In this document: piece by piece, positions 1 through 5,504 of the stretch | Numbering within the stretch: the first letter of the stretch is position 1 | Layout: each line of letters opens with the position of its first letter | DNA from: DYEP01 sp040755615 | Lineage (GTDB): Bacteria > Bacillota > Sulfobacillia > DUSP01 > DYEP01 | NCBI GenBank assembly: GCA_040755615.1 | Contig: JBFMAL010000056.1 | Location: 1 to 6,725 of the forward strand | Direction of reading: 5' to 3' | Length of the DNA: 6,725 nt | The notes under the pieces: model-generated | Seen by the model: the letters and a program-made list of their open reading frames with translations, nothing else | What the model was told of the DNA's origin: nothing | Database searches by the model: none | Position numbers and translations under genes: made by a program

Positions 1-156
1 AGGTCGTCAAGGCTTCGTAGACCCGAAAAGAAGCTCCAAAGACATTAAAGGGCAAAAAACGTGGGTCCCGGGCATTTTCTATCGTTGCGGGCTTGAGTCT
101 TAAGAACCTACTGCTCCTTATACGTTCTCACAACGTGTTGGGGAGGACATTTTCGC
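1..156. other. Left-edge noncoding or unresolved stretch
   Basis: No gene can be supported here. The stretch lies beyond the terminator of the tRNA unit. One plus-strand frame is open from base 2 to a TAA at 101-103 (33 codons) and could be the tail of a convergent gene, but its sequence resembles no family I know. A short inverted repeat, ACGTT at 122-126 and AACGT at 132-136, forms a 5-bp hairpin. A purine run resembling a ribosome site (GGGGAGGA, 140-147) has no start codon at a usable distance. I see no promoter. Confidence 0.35.
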
Positions 157-182
157 AAAAAAAGCACGCAAAAGTTGCGTGC
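157..182 (-). terminator. Intrinsic terminator of the tRNA-Ile2/tRNA-Val unit
   Basis: On the minus strand an 8-bp perfect stem (GCACGCAA pairing with TTGCGTGC, 164-171 with 175-182) closes a 3-base loop. Seven consecutive T residues (157-163) follow directly. This is the classic rho-independent form. It starts 10 bases past the encoded CCA of the Val tRNA, so it ends the tRNA transcript and probably any read-through from rpoD. On the plus strand no T run follows the stem, so it should work in one direction only. Confidence 0.92.
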
Positions 183-192
183 TGACTTTCTA

Positions 193-267
193 TGGTGGGG
201 TGTACAGGATTTGAACCTGTGACCTCACGGATGTGAACCGTGCGCTCCACCGCTGAGCTAACACCCC
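193..267 (-). tRNA. tRNA-Val (anticodon CAC)
   Basis: The 75-base minus-strand gene folds as a complete cloverleaf. The 7-bp acceptor stem is GGGGTGT with ACACCCC, the D stem GCTC with GAGC, the anticodon stem CACGG with CCGTG around loop TTCACAT, and the T stem ACAGG with CCTGT. Loop position 33 is T and positions 34-36 read CAC, which decodes the valine codon GUG. The discriminator base is A and CCA is encoded. It is the last gene of its unit, 11 bases after the CAU tRNA, and is followed by the terminator at 157-182. Confidence 0.96.
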
Positions 268-278
268 TCTATACTCTT

Positions 279-353
279 TGGTGCGCCCGGTGTGGGTCGA
301 ACACACGACCGACCGGTTATGAGCCGGTTGCTCTGCCTCTGAGCTACGGGCGC
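279..353 (-). tRNA. tRNA with anticodon CAT, probably Ile2 (lysidine type)
   Basis: The 75-base minus-strand gene forms a full cloverleaf. The acceptor stem is GCGCCCG with CGGGCGC, the D stem GCTC with GAGC, the anticodon stem ACCGG with CCGGT around loop CTCATAA, and the T stem GTGTG with CACAC. CCA is encoded. A CAT anticodon can mean initiator Met, elongator Met or Ile2. The first acceptor pair G1-C72 is matched, which argues against an initiator. Pairs C4-G69, C5-G68 and C29-G41 are those I recall as positive determinants for the lysidine synthetase TilS on tRNA-Ile2, so I favour Ile2, reading AUA after lysidine modification. Elongator Met remains possible. It is driven by the promoter at 366-393. 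Confidence 0.88.
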
Positions 354-365
354 ACACTCATTAAG

Positions 366-393
366 ATTATACCACATCGCTTACACATTTCAA
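366..393 (-). promoter_or_regulatory. Sigma-70-type promoter for the CAT tRNA and tRNA-Val
   Basis: Read on the minus strand, the -35 box TTGAAA (393-388) and -10 box TATAAT (371-366) are 16 bases apart. The -10 box is preceded by TGG, giving an extended -10 element (TGnTATAAT). The expected transcription start is near 359, leaving a leader of about 5-6 bases before the tRNA 5' end at 353. This short leader and near-consensus match are typical of stable-RNA promoters read by the housekeeping sigma factor, which is itself encoded just upstream. Confidence 0.87.
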
Positions 394-452
394 GCACAGC
401 AAGCAGATTTCGAAAGATGCACATCACGCCCAGGTCTTTGATTGAGCTGATA

Positions 453-480
453 AGCCCTTCCGGGTCAATCCGAAAGGGCT
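453..480 (-). other. Strong hairpin after tRNA-Asn, without a U tract
   Basis: On the minus strand an 11-bp stem (AGCCCTTTCGG with CCGGAAGGGCT, one G-T pair) encloses a 6-base loop, starting 7 bases past the CCA of tRNA-Asn. Only two T residues follow, so it does not meet the usual intrinsic-terminator pattern. It may be a weak terminator, a 3' boundary for tRNA processing or an RNA-stability element. The next unit starts from its own promoter further downstream. Confidence 0.6.
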
Positions 481-487
481 CATAATC

Positions 488-562
488 TGGCTCCTCGTGC
501 AGGGCTCGAACCTGCAACCCCTCGGTTAACAGCCGAGTGCTCTACCATTGAGCTAACGAGGA
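488..562 (-). tRNA. tRNA-Asn (anticodon GTT)
   Basis: The 75-base minus-strand gene has acceptor stem TCCTCGT with ACGAGGA, D stem GCTC with GAGC, anticodon stem CTCGG with CCGAG around loop CTGTTAA, and T stem GCAGG with CCTGC. The anticodon GTT reads both asparagine codons. The discriminator base is G, as usual for tRNA-Asn, and CCA is encoded. It lies 51 bases past the rpoD stop codon and has its own promoter in that gap. Confidence 0.96.
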
Positions 563-579
563 ATGTTGATAACATGGTT

Positions 580-608
580 ATTATACAATACGCCTTTTTT
601 GTCGTCAA
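580..608 (-). promoter_or_regulatory. Sigma-70-type promoter for tRNA-Asn
   Basis: On the minus strand the -35 box TTGACG (608-603) and -10 box TATAAT (585-580) are separated by exactly 17 bases. The -35 box begins 5 bases past the rpoD TAG stop (616-614). Transcription should begin near 573, about 10 bases before the tRNA-Asn 5' end at 562. The two boxes match the consensus at 11 of 12 positions, so strong activity by the housekeeping sigma factor is expected. I see no terminator between rpoD and this promoter, so the rpoD message may also run into the tRNA gene. Confidence 0.88.
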
Positions 609-613
609 CTGCG

Positions 614-1702
614 CTATTCCAGGTAGTCTTTTAGTTTCTTGCTTCGACTGGGGTGGCGCAGTTTTCTGAGTGCCTTTGCTTCAATTTGTCTTATGCGTTC
701 CCTTGTAACGCCGAACACCTGACCCACTTCTTCCAGCGTGCGCGCGCGCCCGTCGTCAAGTCCAAAACGCAGACGCAAAACCTGTTGTTCTCTTGAGGTA
801 AGACTTTCCAGCACTTCTTCTAATTGCTCCTTAAGCAGCATAAACGAAGCAGCTTCTGCAGGTGCCGGCGCATCTTCATCCTCAATGAAGTCACCCAGAT
901 GACTGTCTTCTTCTTCACCAATAGGTGTCTCCAGCGACACGGGCTCTTGGGCGATCTTCAGGATCTCCCGAACGCGTTCAACGGGCACGTCCATTTCCTC
1001 CGCTATCTCTTCCGGTAGCGGATCGCGGCCGAGCTGCTGGAGAAGGTGACGCGATACTCTTATCAGTTTATTTATGGTTTCTACCATGTGAACCGGTATG
1101 CGGATTGTCCTCGCCTGATCGGCAATTGCCCGTGTGATCGCCTGCCTAATCCACCAGGTTGCGTACGTGCTGAACTTGTAACCCTTGCGGTAGTCGAATT
1201 TCTCCACGGCTTTAATCAGTCCGAGGTTACCCTCTTGAATCAGGTCGAGAAACAGCATCCCGCGCCCCACATACTTCTTAGCAATACTTACAACGAGCCT
1301 GAGATTGGCTTCCGTGAGCCTTCTCTTCGCTTCCTCGTCGCCAGCCTCGATCCTGCGAGCGAGCAATACCTCTTCTTCGGCGCTCAAAAGAGGTACCTTT
1401 CCGATTTCTTTTAAATACATCCTTACCGGGTCGTCAATGGCGACTCCGTCAGGCACTGCAATATCCGTTTCGTCCTCCGGTTCTTCGGGCGATGGTTCTT
1501 CCATGGATTCGAGCGGCTTGCTGTCATCCACGATTTCAATACCATGTTCAGCCAACACCTCATATATCTCATCGATCTGCTCCGGGCTGAGGTCAACGTG
1601 CTGGAGCTTATCGATAATGTCCTGGTAGCTCAGGGAACCCTGTTGCTTTCCAATCTCGATCAATTCTTTAATCCCTGGTTCCTTGATCAACTTTTCCCTC
1701 AA
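614..1702 (-). CDS. rpoD: RNA polymerase primary sigma factor (SigA/RpoD)
   Basis: This is the housekeeping sigma factor, which binds core RNA polymerase and directs it to -10/-35 promoters. The 362-residue protein shows a region 1.1-type N-terminal domain (about 1-60), an acidic linker (about 60-90), region 1.2 (about 90-120, with DDPVRMYLKEIG), and region 2 (about 123-200) with the core-binding and -10 motifs FLDLIQEGNLGLIKAVEKFD and KGYKFSTYATWWIRQAI. Region 3 spans about 203-280 and region 4 about 295-362, with the -35 helix-turn-helix TLEEVGQVFGVTRERIRQIE. The length matches the compact Firmicutes SigA and lacks the long insert of proteobacterial RpoD. The start is TTG at 1702, preceded by AAGGGGGG with a 7-base gap. 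No ATG lies nearby. It is 18 bases after dnaG and surely cotranscribed with it. Confidence 0.97.
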   Translation of the reverse strand: MREKLIKEPGIKELIEIGKQQGSLSYQDIIDKLQHVDLSPEQIDEIYEVLAEHGIEIVDDSKPLESMEEPSPEEPEDETDIAVPDGVAIDDPVRMYLKEIGKVPLLSAEEEVLLARRIEAGDEEAKRRLTEANLRLVVSIAKKYVGRGMLFLDLIQEGNLGLIKAVEKFDYRKGYKFSTYATWWIRQAITRAIADQARTIRIPVHMVETINKLIRVSRHLLQQLGRDPLPEEIAEEMDVPVERVREILKIAQEPVSLETPIGEEEDSHLGDFIEDEDAPAPAEAASFMLLKEQLEEVLESLTSREQQVLRLRFGLDDGRARTLEEVGQVFGVTRERIRQIEAKALRKLRHPSRSKKLKDYLE

Positions 1703-1709
1703 CCCTTTT

Positions 1710-1717
1710 CCCCCCTT
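1710..1717 (-). promoter_or_regulatory. Ribosome binding site fixing the TTG start of rpoD
   Basis: AAGGGGGG on the minus strand lies in the 18-base dnaG-rpoD gap, 7 bases before TTG 1702. It is the only good ribosome site in reach. The next in-frame TTG is four codons further in and would be too far from it. Confidence 0.75.
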
Positions 1718-1720
1718 GTC

Positions 1721-3526
1721 TCAAGCATCGTCGGAAGTACCCTTTGGTGCCTTCATTCTGCGGAGAAGCTGATAGTATTCCCTGAGCACTTCTTCCCCCA
1801 CCGCTTCTCCTCTCGTAGTACAGGCCTTAATACTCTCTTCTATCTGCTTGAGCCTTCTGGAGGTCCTGAAGTACTCGATGCGCCGAATGCAGTCGGATAC
1901 CGTCTTTTCATGATCAATATACTGATAATCCTCGGTAACGAGCCTACCAAGCGAGGCTGCAGCCACTTCGGAAAGGCCCTCAGTCAGGATATACGGTGGC
2001 AACTCCCTGTCCTTGTCATAGACTTCCAGGATCCTTCCAAGGATCTCTTTTAGATCATCGTGCTCAAATAATTCGGCGTCCAATACTCCCTGAAATCTCC
2101 CGATGATCTCGGGTTTGGAGATCAACGCCCTCAGGATCTCTGTTTCGGCTTTTCTCATCCCGTCGGCGGCGGATAAATGTACAATTTTTTCCGCTTTTTT
2201 CAGGTCGCCTATATTATTCCTGCCACCGGACATTTTATCCCTTGTCTGAAAAATCTCCTGTTTGAGTGCATATTCCGTAACCTTCAAGCGTTCACCGATC
2301 CGCTTTATATACAGGTCTTGCTCAACACGGCTTGCCATACCTCTCAAGATAGGAATGATGTTCGCCAAAGCCTTCAGTTTTCCTTCTAGAGTATTCAAGT
2401 CCGAGCCGCCAAGCGCCTTCTCAATTCTGTAATCTGTGAGAGAAAGAGCCTCTTTTACCGCTTTCTCGAAGACTTCTTTGCCCTGGGTCCGGATACACTC
2501 ATCCGGGTCCTTACCTGACGGGAATACCGCTACGTATACTTTTAAGCCTTCTTCCGACAGGAGATCCATCCCTCGCTCCGTGGCGTTCTGCCCAGCAGTA
2601 TCCGTATCATATCCTAATACAACATTCGTGGTAAACTGGGCAATGAGCCTTGCCTGCGCCTTTGTCAGCGCGGTCCCGAGCGATGCGACGGTGTTGCCGA
2701 ATCCATACTGGTGACACGTGATCGTATCCATGTAGCCTTCGACTAAGATCACCTGATCCTTCGAGTTGATGTGTTCTCTGGCAATGTGTAACCCGTACAG
2801 AACGTTCCCTTTGGAAAACAGTGTAGTTTCCGGGGTATTGAGGTACTTAGGCTCGCTGCCGTCGAGCGAACGGCCACCGAACCCAACCACCTGACCGCGA
2901 GAGTTCCATATGGGAAACATGAGCCTGTTTCTGAACCTGTCATAATAACCTCTGTTGTTATCGCGCGCAAGCGCCAGACCTGCAGCGTGAACCTGTCCGG
3001 CGTCAAACCCCTTCTTTGAAAGCGCCCTGATGAGAGTCTCCCAACCTCCAGGCGCGTAACCTATCTGAAACAGCTCACGGGTATTTGTGTCGATCCCCCG
3101 CCGCGCGCAATAGTCGAGAGCCGCCTTACCCGCGCTCGAGTGCAGGGCGGCGACAAAGAACATGAGCGCGTACTCCAGGACCTGCCTCTGGCTTTCCCTC
3201 TCTCTCTTCTGTTGTTCATCCTCGCCGCGCCGCGCGAGTCTGATCCCCGCCCTGTCCGCCAGTGAGGTGAGGGCCTCGGCAAATTCCATGTTCTCCTTCT
3301 TCATCAAAAAGGCAAACACGTCCCCTCCCGTCTGGCAACCGAAGCAGTAAAACATCTGCTTGTCCGGGGAGACTGTGAACGAGGGAGTCTTCTCGCTATG
3401 AAAGGGACAGAGCCCTACGTAGTTCTTGCCCCTCTTCTTCAGGCTCACATACTCCCCTATCAGAGAAACGATATCGATTCGGGCCCTCACTTCGCGAACC
3501 GCGTCGTCACCCCTGTACTCGGACAT
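1721..3526 (-). CDS. dnaG: DNA primase DnaG
   Basis: DnaG makes the short RNA primers for lagging-strand and restart synthesis at the replication fork, working with the replicative helicase. The 601-residue length is usual for the family. The N-terminal zinc domain has C40, H43, C61 and C64 (CPFH...CFGC). The catalytic core carries RNRLMFPI (200-207), GFGGRSL (215-221), KYLNTPET (227-234) and a Toprim fold with acidic residues E263 (VEGYMD), D307 and D309 (YDTDTAG), then KDPDE (339-343). The final part (about 430-601) is the poorly conserved helicase-binding domain. Start is ATG 3526 with GGGGGA 7 bases upstream. The next gene is rpoD. A strong terminator ends 21 bases before the start codon, which suggests attenuation or a hidden promoter. 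Confidence 0.97.
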   Translation of the reverse strand: MSEYRGDDAVREVRARIDIVSLIGEYVSLKKRGKNYVGLCPFHSEKTPSFTVSPDKQMFYCFGCQTGGDVFAFLMKKENMEFAEALTSLADRAGIRLARRGEDEQQKRERESQRQVLEYALMFFVAALHSSAGKAALDYCARRGIDTNTRELFQIGYAPGGWETLIRALSKKGFDAGQVHAAGLALARDNNRGYYDRFRNRLMFPIWNSRGQVVGFGGRSLDGSEPKYLNTPETTLFSKGNVLYGLHIAREHINSKDQVILVEGYMDTITCHQYGFGNTVASLGTALTKAQARLIAQFTTNVVLGYDTDTAGQNATERGMDLLSEEGLKVYVAVFPSGKDPDECIRTQGKEVFEKAVKEALSLTDYRIEKALGGSDLNTLEGKLKALANIIPILRGMASRVEQDLYIKRIGERLKVTEYALKQEIFQTRDKMSGGRNNIGDLKKAEKIVHLSAADGMRKAETEILRALISKPEIIGRFQGVLDAELFEHDDLKEILGRILEVYDKDRELPPYILTEGLSEVAAASLGRLVTEDYQYIDHEKTVSDCIRRIEYFRTSRRLKQIEESIKACTTRGEAVGEEVLREYYQLLRRMKAPKGTSDDA

Positions 3527-3547
3527 GATATCATCCCCCGCTGGTTC

Positions 3548-3587
3548 AAAAAAGCCTCACTCCTGCGATTCTGAGCAAGAATGAGGC
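3548..3587 (-). terminator. Intrinsic terminator/attenuator just before dnaG
   Basis: On the minus strand a 13-bp stem (3587-3575 with 3566-3554, all positions paired, three as G-T) closes an 8-base loop. Six consecutive T residues (3553-3548) follow. It stands in the same direction as dnaG, and its T run ends 21 bases before the ATG. Either it ends the upstream lipid kinase-plsY-dgt transcript, or it is a conditional terminator in a dnaG leader. With so little room left for a promoter, I favour attenuation, but this is inference. Confidence 0.88.
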
Positions 3588-3880
3588 ATGCATTCAGGCA
3601 GATTGAATTCTTCCTCGGAATGCTCCAAGCGCCCTCCTCGCTGCGTTCGTCAGTGCCGGACCCCATGATATATATTCTCCGTACCCGGGCACGCCTCCTG
3701 CCCTCAGTCAAATTTCGACACTGCAACACCAGAACGCACGTGGTAACTACTGGCTCCAGTCTGAATCCGATGGGCGTTTTCGTTCCAGCTTGCTCCTATC
3801 CGCAAAAGCTGGCGCCCTCTCCAAGAAAATCGTCTGGACCGATTCCTCAAGTGCGCCCTACTTCTGCAAACACTTAAGGA
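3588..3880 (-). promoter_or_regulatory. Possible structured leader RNA of dnaG-rpoD
   Basis: The 387-base gap (3527-3913) has no supportable gene. Read on the minus strand it can form a 10-bp stem (3880-3871 with 3853-3844). A nested three-tier hairpin follows: GGTCCAG 3840-3834 with CTGGAGCC 3759-3752, GGGCG 3817-3813 with CGCCC 3776-3772, and CCAGCT 3812-3807 with AGCTGG 3790-3785. Further hairpins are GGGCA/TGCCC (3703-3699 with 3691-3687), a weak AGCG/CGCT (3642-3628), and GCATTC/GAATGC (3623-3590), and then the terminator. No T-box GGUGG-ACCGCG core or riboswitch consensus known to me is present. I see no convincing promoter in it. The pairings were read by eye, not by energy calculation. 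Confidence 0.4.
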
Positions 3881-3913
3881 TAATGCCCTTTCGCACTCAG
3901 AGGATAAAAGAAT

Positions 3914-4918
3914 TCAACCCTGCCATGATGCAGGCAAGAAGTACTTGTTGAAGGCTGCTACGGCATAACGATCGGTCATGCCGGCCACGTAGTCACAGAC
4001 CAGCCGTTCGATGGGCTCTTCTTCACCCCTGGCAACCTGTGGCAATTGTTCTGGGTGATCCAGATAGTAAGTGAAAAGCTGCTTTAGAAGCTGCTTTGCT
4101 TTGTGCTCTTCGGCCTTGGCCGCAGAGTCGATGTAAACCCGTTCAAACAGAAACTGGCGCAGGCGGCGTGTGGCCTCTCCGATCTCGGGACTCATCGATA
4201 CATAAGGCTTGCCATAGCTGTTCTCGATCAGGTCTGTCACCATCCGGTTAATTCGGGCCGAGTGCTCCCAGCCAAGGGTCTGCATGAGGTCCCGTGGCAG
4301 GTCTTTTCTGCTCAGTATACCTCCCCGTAACGCATCGTCAATGTCGTGGTTTATGTAAGCGATCCGGTCACAGATCTTGACGATCCATCCTTCCAGCGTG
4401 CTGGGCACGTTATCGCCTGTGTGGTTCAGTATCCCATCCCGTACTTCCCACGTCAGGTTCAGCCCGGTACCCCGTTCGAGCCGATCAACCACCCTGAGGC
4501 TCTGTTCATTATGCAAAAAGCCGTGCGGCGGAAACAAATCCTTCAGAAGCTCCTGCAGCGCCTGCTCTCCTCCATGCCCAAAGGGCGTATGCCCGAGGTC
4601 GTGTCCGAGCGCAATGGCCTCAGTCAGATCCTCATTTAGCGCCAGCGCTCGGGCCACAGTCCTTGAGATCTGAGCTACCTCCAGCGTGTGGGTGAGCCTC
4701 GTCCGGTAATGGTCTCCTTCCGGGATGATGAATACCTGGGTCTTGTGCTTGAGCCGCCTGAATGCCTTGGAATGGATGATCCTGTCTCTATCCCTCTGAA
4801 AACAGGTGCGGACAGGGCAGGCTTCCTCAGCACGCTCCCTGCCTCTTGACCGCGTGCTTAACACCGCGTATGGCGATAGTGTCCGCATTTCAAGTTCCTC
4901 AGTTCTCTCCCGTATCAC
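3914..4918 (-). CDS. dgt: HD-domain deoxyguanosinetriphosphate triphosphohydrolase-like protein
   Basis: This family hydrolyses dGTP, or other dNTPs, to the deoxynucleoside and triphosphate, and so adjusts DNA precursor pools. The metal-binding HD residues are visible: H77 (RLTHTLEV), H106-D107 (GHDLGHTPFGHGGE, also H110 and H115) and D184 (KICDRIAYINHD). The family N-terminal blocks TLSPYA and FQRDRDRIIHSKAFRRLKHK are present. At 334 residues it belongs to the short dGTPase-like group, not the ~500-residue E. coli type. I chose GTG 4918 because it yields the family-like start MIRERTEELE and has GGGGTG 6 bases upstream. ATG 4939, with GGGAG 7 bases upstream, is a credible rival and would add 7 residues. 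It overlaps the end of plsY. Its true substrate cannot be read from sequence. Confidence 0.93.
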   Translation of the reverse strand: MIRERTEELEMRTLSPYAVLSTRSRGRERAEEACPVRTCFQRDRDRIIHSKAFRRLKHKTQVFIIPEGDHYRTRLTHTLEVAQISRTVARALALNEDLTEAIALGHDLGHTPFGHGGEQALQELLKDLFPPHGFLHNEQSLRVVDRLERGTGLNLTWEVRDGILNHTGDNVPSTLEGWIVKICDRIAYINHDIDDALRGGILSRKDLPRDLMQTLGWEHSARINRMVTDLIENSYGKPYVSMSPEIGEATRRLRQFLFERVYIDSAAKAEEHKAKQLLKQLFTYYLDHPEQLPQVARGEEEPIERLVCDYVAGMTDRYAVAAFNKYFLPASWQG

Positions 4919-5504
4919 ACGCCCCACCCCAGTAAGCATACAATCGCTCCCTGACCCCGGGAAAGTCTCGTGCATGGCGGGAAAGTACCACGCACGCGGT
5001 TCCCAGGGCGAGGAAAAACAGCGTAACGCTCTGAAACGCAATGAGTATGCCGAAGGGCAGATGCAGCGTAAGTACTACCGCCGCAGTATAGACTTTCCTC
5101 GTCACCAGCAGTACAGCGGCACCAACCAGAGCGCACAGCAAGAGCACTTGCCAGTTCACCAGCAGAAGGCCCCCCGCTCCTGCGGCCAAACCCTTCCCGC
5201 CGCGAAACCTGAGAAAGACTGAATAGCAGTGCCCCGTAACCACACCAAACAGGGCAATCAGTCCCGCAGCGTCAGTACCAACGAACCTTCGTGCTAGATA
5301 GACAGCTGTGAAACCCTTTCCGAAATCCAGTAGTCCGACAATAACCCCGGCCGTGATACCCAAGATCCTGGAGACATTCCTCGCTCCCAGGTTGCCCGAG
5401 CCCAGCTGAGACAGGTCCTTCCCCTTTACCCTTCCGAACACGTAGGCGAAGGATACCGAACCTAAGAGATAACTACCCAACACTACGATGGCATAGACTA
5501 GCAC
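4899..5504 (-). CDS. plsY: PlsY-family acyl-phosphate glycerol-3-phosphate acyltransferase, divergent
   Basis: PlsY is a membrane enzyme that moves the acyl group from acyl-phosphate to glycerol-3-phosphate, making lysophosphatidic acid, the first step of phospholipid synthesis. The 201-residue protein has about five hydrophobic segments and the family blocks GSGNLGARN (35-43), DFGKG (60-64) and GH...F..FRGGKG (91-105), the glycerol-phosphate loop. It departs from the family in the motif-3 region: RHARDFPGVRERL (176-188) keeps the histidine but has D where Asn is usual, and the following Gly-Thr-Glu is absent. It may therefore be a divergent PlsY or a paralogue. The start is GTG 5504, with AAAGGAG 7 bases upstream. 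Earlier starts would add a charged, non-family N-terminus. It overlaps the lipid kinase stop by 7 bases, which suggests translational coupling. Confidence 0.88.
   Translation of the reverse strand: MLVYAIVVLGSYLLGSVSFAYVFGRVKGKDLSQLGSGNLGARNVSRILGITAGVIVGLLDFGKGFTAVYLARRFVGTDAAGLIALFGVVTGHCYSVFLRFRGGKGLAAGAGGLLLVNWQVLLLCALVGAAVLLVTRKVYTAAVVLTLHLPFGILIAFQSVTLFFLALGTACVVLSRHARDFPGVRERLYAYWGGACDTGEN

Noticed and set aside
1..156. 6S RNA, SRP RNA or tmRNA at the left edge
   Set aside because: None of the conserved cores I know could be recognised on either strand, and the only stem found is 5 bp.
1544..2053. 169-codon plus-strand open frame across rpoD and dnaG
   Set aside because: It is antisense to two well-conserved genes and explained by their codon use. 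The same holds for the other plus-strand frames inside the core genes.
3487..3729. 80-codon minus-strand open frame overlapping the dnaG start
   Set aside because: It runs through the terminator stem and into dnaG in another frame, and its arginine- and serine-rich composition looks like translated noncoding DNA. An ATG at 3667 lacks a clear ribosome site.
3581..3877. 98-codon plus-strand open frame inside the dgt-dnaG gap
   Set aside because: It has no ribosome site, its composition is not protein-like, it runs against its neighbours and it crosses the inverted repeats of the candidate leader.
3527..3913. T-box or known riboswitch in front of dnaG
   Set aside because: The T-box GGUGG-ACCGCG core and specifier-loop layout are missing. 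I also compared the minus strand with the TPP, FMN, SAM, glycine, c-di-GMP, ZTP, fluoride and THF consensus cores from memory and found no match.
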